Assembly: GCA_035710745.1 (NCBI GenBank)
Contig: DASTCX010000007.1
Coordinates: 1 to 64,000 of the forward strand
Direction of reading: 5' to 3'
Source: Candidatus Eremiobacteraceae bacterium
GTDB lineage: Bacteria; Vulcanimicrobiota; Vulcanimicrobiia; Eremiobacterales; Eremiobacteraceae
Length of the DNA: 64,000 nucleotides
Part shown: positions 58,810 through 64,000 of the stretch, piece by piece
Position numbering within the stretch: the stretch's first letter is position 1
Layout: the number at the start of each line of letters is the position of its first letter
Notes under the pieces: model-generated
Told to the model about the DNA's origin: nothing
The model's database searches: none
What the model saw: only the letters and a program-made list of their open reading frames with translations
Position numbers and translations under genes: made by a program

Positions 58810-60080
58810 GGACGCTGCGCCCGCGATGGACGCCGATGGTCGACGGTCTGGAGAAGCTGAGCCATCTCGACGAGGCTCTTCATGTTGTTCGCGGGCAAGA
58901 AATCGTCGACGAACGGCAGCGCGGCCGCCATGCCGACCGTTTGCGGGCGATAACCGGCTGAACCGAGCAACGGGTTGAGCCAGATGAGCCGGAAGGCGCT
59001 GCGCTGGAGCCTGCGCATCTCGCGCGAGAGCAGATCGATGTCGCCGCGGTCCCATCCGTCGCTGATGATGACGACGATCGCGCCGCGCGACAGCACGCGC
59101 CTGCCCCACCGCTGATTGAAGGTCTGCAAGCTCTCGCCGATGCGCGTTCCGCCGGCCCAATCGACGACGTATGCCGCGACATCGTCGAGCGCGGCGTGGA
59201 TCTCCCGGTGACGCAGTTGTCTCGTGATGCGCGTGAGCCTCGTGCCGAACACGAACGCCTCGACCTTGCCGACCGCGTGACGAACCGTGTGGACGAACTG
59301 CAGCACGAGTCGCGAGTATCTATCCATCGAGCCGGAGATATCGCAGAGGAGGACGAGATCGCGCTGCTTCGTGCGGCGCACGCGCCGTTCGAGCGAAAGG
59401 ATCTCGCCGCCATGACGCAAGCTCGAGCGCAATGTGTTCGCCAAGTCGACCGCGCCGCCGCCGCGGCCGGCTCTTAGCCGACGTGTGAGCCGCCGCCCGA
59501 GGTCCCAGGCTTGACGCTTCGTCAGGTCGCGCGCGCGCTCGAGCTCGGCCGCGTTCAGACGAGAGAAATCCTTCGAGTAGAGCCCCTCGGCGAACGCGTA
59601 CGTCGCCGAGCGGTCGCCATCGACGAGATGGAGTCTGTCCTTTTGATCGGCATCGATGCGATCGCGCTCGTCGCGCGCTTCTGACGAAACCGCCGCAACC
59701 GCGCGGATCGCGCGTGCGCCGTCAGCCGCATCATCTCCCGTGCGCTCGCTCGGGGCGCCTCCGTTGTCGCGTCCGTCTTCATCGTGCTCTTCTTCGCCGG
59801 GCCAGCCGCCCGCTGACGCCCACACTGCGTCGAAGGCGGCATCGAACGAGCGCGCATCGTCGGCGTTTCGGGCGAAGACCGCTCGCGCTGCGGCTCGCGC
59901 GTCAGCGCGCGAGCGCAATCCGACGGCGTCGAGAGCTTGAGCGAGCAGCGTCGTCCGGTCCGGTTGCGAACGGAAGCCGTTCGCTCGCAAGCCGCGGCCG
60001 AAGACGACCGCATTGCGGCAGAGCTGATCGAAATCGCGATCGCCGTGCCGGGCGCTGCCGCGTTCGGGGATCCGTGGCAC
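58797..60080 (-). CDS. CoxE-like VWA-domain protein
   Basis: 427 aa. The N-terminal half is charged and partly disordered (Asp/Glu/Gly-rich about 95-125), with an alpha-helical part TLLAQALDAVGLRSRADARA. The VWA domain is in the second half: LLCDISGSMDRYSRLVL (MIDAS DxSxS), GGTRIGESLQTFNQRWG (MIDAS Thr) and VVIISDGWDRGD (MIDAS Asp). This is the CoxE family, which works with the MoxR-type ATPase CoxD to complete the Cu-S-Mo site of CO dehydrogenase. It lies one base after the MoxR gene. Confidence 0.9.
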   Translation of the reverse strand: MPRIPERGSARHGDRDFDQLCRNAVVFGRGLRANGFRSQPDRTTLLAQALDAVGLRSRADARAAARAVFARNADDARSFDAAFDAVWASAGGWPGEEEHDEDGRDNGGAPSERTGDDAADGARAIRAVAAVSSEARDERDRIDADQKDRLHLVDGDRSATYAFAEGLYSKDFSRLNAAELERARDLTKRQAWDLGRRLTRRLRAGRGGGAVDLANTLRSSLRHGGEILSLERRVRRTKQRDLVLLCDISGSMDRYSRLVLQFVHTVRHAVGKVEAFVFGTRLTRITRQLRHREIHAALDDVAAYVVDWAGGTRIGESLQTFNQRWGRRVLSRGAIVVIISDGWDRGDIDLLSREMRRLQRSAFRLIWLNPLLGSAGYRPQTVGMAAALPFVDDFLPANNMKSLVEMAQLLQTVDHRRPSRAQRPCAS

Positions 60081-60081
60081 G

Positions 60082-60990
60082 TCAGGCCCGCGCCGCGCGT
60101 CGGCTTTGTTCGAAGCGCGCTGTCGCGTTCGTGTCGCGAGCGCGCCGCACGTCCTCTTGATACTTGAGCACGCAGCCGATCGTCTCGGCGACCGTGTGCT
60201 CGTCGAGCGATGTCTTTCCCAGTGCGACGAGCGCCGCCGCCCAGTCGATGGTCTCGGCGATGCCGGGGACTTTGAAGAACGGCTCGGACCGCAGCGCAGC
60301 CACGTACGCGCTCGCCTCGTGCGCGAGCCGCGCGTCGACGCCCGGGACCTTCGACGTCACGATCGACGCTTCGCGCTCGACGTTCGGGTAGTCTATCCAA
60401 TAGTAGAGGCAACGCCGCTTCAACGCGTCGTGCACCTCGCGCGTACGGTTGCTCGTCAGGACGACGATCGGCCGCCTCTTTGCGGAAAACGTGCCGATCT
60501 CCGGAACCGTCACCTGGAAGTCGGAAAGTATCTCGAGCAGGAACGCTTCGAACTCTTCGTCCGCTCGGTCGATCTCGTCGATGAGCAGGACGGGCGGCTC
60601 GCCTTCGTCGTCTTCGATCGCTTGAAGCAGCGGCCGCTTGATGAGGAACGACGGGCTGAATATCTCGCGCTCGACGTCGGCGCCGTCGTCCGCTTTCGCG
60701 CGGCTTTCGGCAAGTCGTATATGGAGGATCTGCCTAGCGTAGTTCCACTCGTAGAGCGCGTGGCCGACGTCGAGGCCTTCGTAGCACTGCAGACGGATGA
60801 GGCGCCGGCGGAGACCGGCCGCGAGCACCTTGGCGACTTCCGTTTTCCCGACGCCGGCTTCGCCTTCCAAGAACAGCGGCTTCTCGAGTGCGAGCGCGAG
60901 GAAGATCGTCACCGCGAGGTCGCGGTCGGCGACATAGCGCTGGTCGGCTAGGAGTTTCTCGACGTCTTCGATGCTTCGTGCGGTGCTCAA
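60082..60990 (-). CDS. MoxR-family AAA ATPase (CoxD-like)
   Basis: 302 aa from a TTG at 60990 (MSTARSIEDVEKLLADQRYV), which fits the normal length. The open frame continues to 61251, across the divergent SDR start. Walker A LEGEAGVGKTEVAKVLA, Walker B PVLLIDEIDRADEEF, and sensor 1 PIVVLTSNRTREVHDALKRR, as in MoxR/CoxD proteins. Preceded by QCYEGLDVGHALYEWNY, which is typical of CoxD. It should remodel CO dehydrogenase during maturation with the VWA partner. First gene of the three. Confidence 0.9.
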   Translation of the reverse strand: MSTARSIEDVEKLLADQRYVADRDLAVTIFLALALEKPLFLEGEAGVGKTEVAKVLAAGLRRRLIRLQCYEGLDVGHALYEWNYARQILHIRLAESRAKADDGADVEREIFSPSFLIKRPLLQAIEDDEGEPPVLLIDEIDRADEEFEAFLLEILSDFQVTVPEIGTFSAKRRPIVVLTSNRTREVHDALKRRCLYYWIDYPNVEREASIVTSKVPGVDARLAHEASAYVAALRSEPFFKVPGIAETIDWAAALVALGKTSLDEHTVAETIGCVLKYQEDVRRARDTNATARFEQSRRAARA

Positions 60991-61048
60991 AACTCCGTCG
61001 GTTTTCGCGCGGGCGGGGACCACAGCCTCCGCCGTGCAACACGCGACG

Positions 61049-61813
61049 ATGGACATCGGACTCGCGGGCTCGAGCGCGCTCGTCTCCGCGTCGACGCGTG
61101 GGCTCGGATACGCGATCGCGCGTGGGCTCGCCGCCGAAGGGGCGCGCGTCGCGGTGAGCGGACGCACGCAGTCCGCTGCGGACAAAGCGGCTGCGGAGAT
61201 AGCGCGCGAAACAGGCGCCGAGTGCGCTGCGTTCGCCGCCGACGTCGGCAAGGACGGCGATCCGCAGCGGCTCGTCGATCAGGTCGTCTCGCGTTTCGGC
61301 GGTCTTGACGTCCTCGTGACGAACGCCGGTGGCCCTCCGGCGGGCGGCTTTTCGGACATCGGCGATCCACAATGGACCGCCACGGTCGACGTGACGCTCA
61401 TGTCCGTCGTGCGGCTCGTACGCTCCGCCCTTCCATATCTAAGGAAGAGCGGCCGCGGACGCGTCATCAACGTCGTCAGTTCGAGCGTGAAAGAGCCCAT
61501 CGACGGACTCATCCTCAGCAACAGCGTGCGCCTTGCGGTCATCGGCCTTGCCCGGACGATCGCGCGCGAGGTCGCCACGGACGGGATCACCGTCAACAAC
61601 GTCTGCCCGGGACGCATCATGACGCAGCGGATCATCGATCTCTACGGCGATGAGGCGTCGATAGAAAAGGCGGCCCAGCAGATCCCGATGCAGCGCCTCG
61701 GCACGCCCGACGAGTTCGCAGCGATGGCGGTTTTCTTAGCCGGCACCACGGCGAGTTACGTGACAGGTCAGACGATTGTCATCGACGGCGGTCTCACGCG
61801 CACGACCTTCTGA
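61049..61813 (+). CDS. SDR-family protein lacking the YxxxK motif
   Basis: 254 aa from ATG 61049 (an open frame begins at 60971). The Rossmann nucleotide site is ALVSASTRGLGYAIARGLAA (GxxxGxG form SASTRGLG), then VLVTNAGGPPAGGF (NAG motif) and GRVINVVSSSVKEP (catalytic Ser). The usual YxxxK is replaced by LILSNSVRLAVIGLART, with Leu in place of Tyr and Arg in place of Lys. Such SNxxR members form a recognised minor subgroup. The end has TVNNVCPGRIMTQRI and YVTGQTIVIDGGLTRT. Activity is uncertain. Divergent from the MoxR gene. Confidence 0.88.
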   Translation: MDIGLAGSSALVSASTRGLGYAIARGLAAEGARVAVSGRTQSAADKAAAEIARETGAECAAFAADVGKDGDPQRLVDQVVSRFGGLDVLVTNAGGPPAGGFSDIGDPQWTATVDVTLMSVVRLVRSALPYLRKSGRGRVINVVSSSVKEPIDGLILSNSVRLAVIGLARTIAREVATDGITVNNVCPGRIMTQRIIDLYGDEASIEKAAQQIPMQRLGTPDEFAAMAVFLAGTTASYVTGQTIVIDGGLTRTTF

Positions 61814-61849
61814 GCAGGTCGGCCGTCCCGGGCCCGCCAAAAAGCGTTC

Positions 61850-62398
61850 GTGTACCGTTGGCTCGTCGGCGGCCTCGTCGTGGTCGCCGTCGTCGTTCTT
61901 ACAGCCATGTATGTCCCGAGCGACTTCGACCAAGCCCTTCATACATATGCGGGACCGGCCGGACAGGTCGTGGGAACCGCCTTGCCGGAAGCCGTCGTTT
62001 CTAACGTCGAGGGCGGACGGATCGACCTGGCGGCCTACAAGGGGCGACCGGTGCTCGTGAATCTTTGGGCGACATGGTGCGGCCCGTGCCGGCGCGAGAT
62101 GCCCGCGCTCGAGCGGCTCTCAAAGGAGCAGGCCGGACTGACGGTCGTCGCGATCGACCAGCGCGAAGATCCCGCGATCGTGCGGTCGTATCTCAAACGC
62201 TTCGGCGTGACGTTCGCGGTGGGCATCGACGATAGCCAACAGCTCGGGACCGACCTGCACCTCATCGGATTGCCGAGCTCGTTCTTCGTCGATCGCGACG
62301 GCGTCATCCGCGACGCGGTCGACGGCGAGATGACGTACGACGTGATGAGCGCAAAAGCGCGGGCACTGCTCGCGCGCGGCGCAGGTAAGACCTCGTGA
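61850..62398 (+). CDS. TlpA/ResA-like thioredoxin-family protein
   Basis: 182 aa, GTG start. A signal-anchor helix (WLVGGLVVVAVVVLTAMYV) precedes an AhpC/TSA-type thioredoxin domain: VLVNLWATWCGPCRREMPAL (WCGPC active site), LTVVAIDQREDPAIVRSYLK, the cis-Pro segment IGLPSSFFVDRDG. These act outside the membrane as thiol reductants or in cytochrome c and copper-centre assembly. The following genes encode lipoproteins, one cupredoxin-like, so a link to copper-centre formation is possible. No thiol-supplying CcdA with cysteines is in the window. Confidence 0.92.
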   Translation: MYRWLVGGLVVVAVVVLTAMYVPSDFDQALHTYAGPAGQVVGTALPEAVVSNVEGGRIDLAAYKGRPVLVNLWATWCGPCRREMPALERLSKEQAGLTVVAIDQREDPAIVRSYLKRFGVTFAVGIDDSQQLGTDLHLIGLPSSFFVDRDGVIRDAVDGEMTYDVMSAKARALLARGAGKTS

Positions 62399-62412
62399 AA
62401 GGAATCGCCTCG

Positions 62413-63120
62413 ATGTCCGACTCGGTACGCAAACTGCGCTCGATCGCGCTCATCGCTTGCGCGACTTTCGCGGCGTCCGTCGTCGGCACGGGCGGGTGCT
62501 CTCACGGATCTTCTGCGGTCTCGCCGGTCGGAAAGCCGTCGCCGATGGCGAGCGGTTCGCCGACGCCGACGCCGTCTCCGACGCCGACCGCAAACGTCTT
62601 CGTCTCGATGGCCTATGCGAGCATGCAGCCGACGATGGATCCGACGTACGGATTTATCGACGGCTACGCCCTTGTCTCGCCGCCGCCGACGCCTGTGAGC
62701 AGCCCAACGCCGACTCCTTCGCCAAAACCGAGCCCGACCCCGACGCAGACACCAGGCCCGTCGAGCATCATCACCGTACCGTGTAACTCGAACATCCAGT
62801 TCGAGAACTTCGACTCGACGCAGCCGCTCACGGCATCGGTGCTCACGCCGGCGAACCCCGGCGGATTCCCGCCGCAGTTCCCCGTGGGCTACAACAATCC
62901 GAACGGTACGAATCCGAGCCCGGTCTTGACGCCGATCTCCTTCCCGGGCTTTGTGTTCTCGACGGGATACGTCACCGCGCTATCGACCACGCGCGGTCCT
63001 GGTTTATCGCTCGTCTACTCGACCGGCGGACAAGACGGCACGTGGCTCATCGGCGATTTTCAGAACTACGACAGCTCGCCTTCGATGCGCGGCGTCATCA
63101 ACGTCATCGGCTGCCCCTAG
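62413..63120 (+). CDS. Pro/Thr-rich lipoprotein
   Basis: 235 aa from ATG 62413, chosen because GAAAGGA lies nine bases upstream. A GTG at 62395 overlaps the TlpA stop and could also start it. The signal peptide ends in a lipobox-like GTGGC. Two Pro/Ser/Thr stretches (about 40-65 and 95-115, TPTP/PTPS units) are linkers that hold the domain away from the membrane. The end (about 125-235) is beta-rich with LSLVYSTGGQDGTWLIGDFQ, unrecognised. Probably anchored on the outer face of a membrane. Confidence 0.8.
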   Translation: MSDSVRKLRSIALIACATFAASVVGTGGCSHGSSAVSPVGKPSPMASGSPTPTPSPTPTANVFVSMAYASMQPTMDPTYGFIDGYALVSPPPTPVSSPTPTPSPKPSPTPTQTPGPSSIITVPCNSNIQFENFDSTQPLTASVLTPANPGGFPPQFPVGYNNPNGTNPSPVLTPISFPGFVFSTGYVTALSTTRGPGLSLVYSTGGQDGTWLIGDFQNYDSSPSMRGVINVIGCP

Positions 63121-63261
63121 CGGCCCGCATCGCGCGACGCCCGCGCGCCTTCACGCGCATTTCAGCCCGTTGACCTACCATCGAGTCCGGCGCCGGTGCG
63201 ACGTGACGCCCTGTCGTCGCCGCCGGCGCCTTCAGCGCACCGTCATTGGAGGCCATACCGA

Positions 63262-63831
63262 ATGTACATCGCGGCATCTCGCGGATCGCGGTGCGCCTAT
63301 GCACTAGCAGCTGCGGCGACGATAGCGACTTGCATGCTTGCCGCTTGCGCCGGCGGTACGCCGCTCCCGAAGGCAGCGGCCGTCGTCCAGAACTGCATCG
63401 CCGTCATGGCGCCGGCAAGCGTCGAGACGATCGGCGTCAATCTGACGAACCCGGTGCAGAACGCGTGCACGGACCCGAAGTATCTAGCGGTCAAAGGATA
63501 CTTCACCGGTTCGACGGTCACGGCGTCGCAAGTCATCAGCGTCACGGCATCGAGCACGGACGACATCCAGTTCATGAACCTCGACATCCAACCGCACACC
63601 GCCGCGGACCTGGGCGGCTGGACGGGAGCTTATCCGACGGCACAGCCGAACGCAGCGGCGACGTCATCGCCCGTCGGCATGGACATATCGACGCCGGGTT
63701 TCACCGCCGGCAACATCGATGCGGGAAGCCTATCTCGTAAGTACAAGGCCGACGTTCCCGGCGTCTACATCTTCGGCTGTGCGTATCATTATATCAGCGA
63801 CAACATGCGCACGATCATCATCGTCAAATAG
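63262..63831 (+). CDS. Cupredoxin-like lipoprotein
   Basis: 189 aa from ATG 63262, with GGAGG about ten bases upstream. Lipobox LAAC (near residue 28). The mature part ends with the type I copper pattern: VYIFGCAYHYISDNMRTIIIV (Cys, His, Met) and an upstream His in LDIQPHTAADL, so all four ligands of a plastocyanin/azurin-like site are present. An insertion of about 45 residues rich in Ala/Thr/Pro lies between the first His and the Cys. It probably carries electrons at the cell surface. Its partner is unknown. It follows the TlpA-like and Pro/Thr-rich lipoprotein genes. Confidence 0.83.
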   Translation: MYIAASRGSRCAYALAAAATIATCMLAACAGGTPLPKAAAVVQNCIAVMAPASVETIGVNLTNPVQNACTDPKYLAVKGYFTGSTVTASQVISVTASSTDDIQFMNLDIQPHTAADLGGWTGAYPTAQPNAAATSSPVGMDISTPGFTAGNIDAGSLSRKYKADVPGVYIFGCAYHYISDNMRTIIIVK

Positions 63832-63850
63832 AAAGCGCTGTCGCTCTCTA

Positions 63851-63879
63851 AGGGAGCGGTCGAGATTTATCTCGACCGC
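63851..63879. repeat. REP-like palindrome copy, reverse orientation
   Basis: GCGGTCGAGAT-TT-ATCTCGACCGC, perfect 11-bp arms. Read on the minus strand it gives GGTCGAGATAAATCTCGACC then GCTCCCTT, the same as the copies at 43411 and 57486. It lies 20 bp after the cupredoxin-like gene and 22 bp before the second 105-bp-type element. Confidence 0.78.
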
Positions 63880-63900
63880 CGCGGCCTTTAAGAGCAGACC

Positions 63901-64000
63901 CCGCGCCGCGAGCGTGTCGCTCTCGCGGGCACGCGGCGATTCGGGAAATACTTGCTTTCCGCCGCTGTCTTCGGCGGCTTTCGCCGCCTCAGAACACCCG
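63901..64000. repeat. Second copy of the 105-bp inverted-repeat element (cut by window end)
   Basis: The first 23 bases are identical to the left arm at 51666-51688 and the rest matches through CTCAGAACACCCG, the end of the window. An extra hairpin of about 18 bp (CCGCTGTCTTCGGCGG-type) sits inside. The expected right arm, a reverse complement of the left arm, would lie just beyond the window. Confidence 0.85.

Noticed and set aside
1-64000. CRISPR array
   Set aside because: No regularly spaced direct repeats of 25-40 bp were seen. The repeats present are palindromic and dispersed.

Overview
The window is GC-rich bacterial chromosome from an organism I cannot name with certainty. The style recalls high-GC soil or uncultured phyla such as Candidatus Eremiobacterota (WPS-2). 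The reasons are many secreted or lipid-anchored beta-propeller proteins, CHASE3-type SpoIIE phosphatases with STAS and RsbW-like partners, very large ATPase regulators (BTAD, LuxR and adenylate-cyclase types), and carbon-monoxide-dehydrogenase-type maturation genes without their enzyme. The phylum is an inference from gene content only.

Left edge (1-2.3 kb): the end of an IS3-type transposase, two unrecognised genes, and a short sequence matching the 3' end of a tmRNA or tRNA gene. Together these look like the border of an integrated element. From 2.3 to 24.5 kb the DNA mainly encodes exported proteins: a decayed sensor fragment, a VOC protein, a seven-repeat propeller, a PfpI-like protein, two paralogous Gly/Ser/Thr-rich repeat proteins sharing an upstream element, a giant BTAD regulator, an AraC regulator beside a broken copy of the PfpI 5' end, an aspartyl-protease-like protein, a copper-amine-oxidase-stalk protein, an M28 peptidase lipoprotein, a LolA-like/TPR protein, a TMEM175 channel, DUF2277, a decayed exported-protein gene, a large BNR/VPS10-like propeller and an NHL-type lipoprotein.

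From 24.7 to 37.7 kb: a LuxR-type giant regulator, a GYD-domain gene cut in two by an intact IS481-family element with a 6-bp target duplication, trmO with an isochorismatase-family gene, a His-rich NicO/RcnA-like transporter, an adenylate-cyclase/ATPase/TPR regulator, and a chromate-resistance operon (chrB, chrA, a short ChrB-like protein and an MFS transporter) with a recognisable promoter. From 37.7 to 43.4 kb: a YVTN propeller, an alpha/beta hydrolase, a translationally coupled SpoIIE-STAS-RsbW partner-switching module, a serine hydrolase and a DUF2461 protein.

From 43.4 to 55 kb: a zinc metalloprotease of the DUF5117 type, lipoproteins, a VIT1/CCC1 transporter, a sorbosone-dehydrogenase-like lipoprotein, a TetR regulator with a leaderless promoter and operator, an MsbA-like ABC exporter, and a TPR protein coupled to a CcdA-like membrane protein that lacks its cysteines. 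From 55 to 64 kb: bolA-grxD, a second SpoIIE phosphatase, a 23-residue lysine-rich protein with a strong ribosome-binding site and its own terminator, a MoxR-VWA-XdhC maturation cluster, an SDR without the usual Tyr/Lys pair, a TlpA-like thioredoxin, a Pro/Thr-rich lipoprotein and a cupredoxin-like lipoprotein.

Two dispersed non-coding repeat families run through the right half: a ~30-bp palindrome and a ~105-bp element with 23-bp perfect terminal inverted repeats. No CRISPR array, rRNA operon or complete tRNA was recognised.
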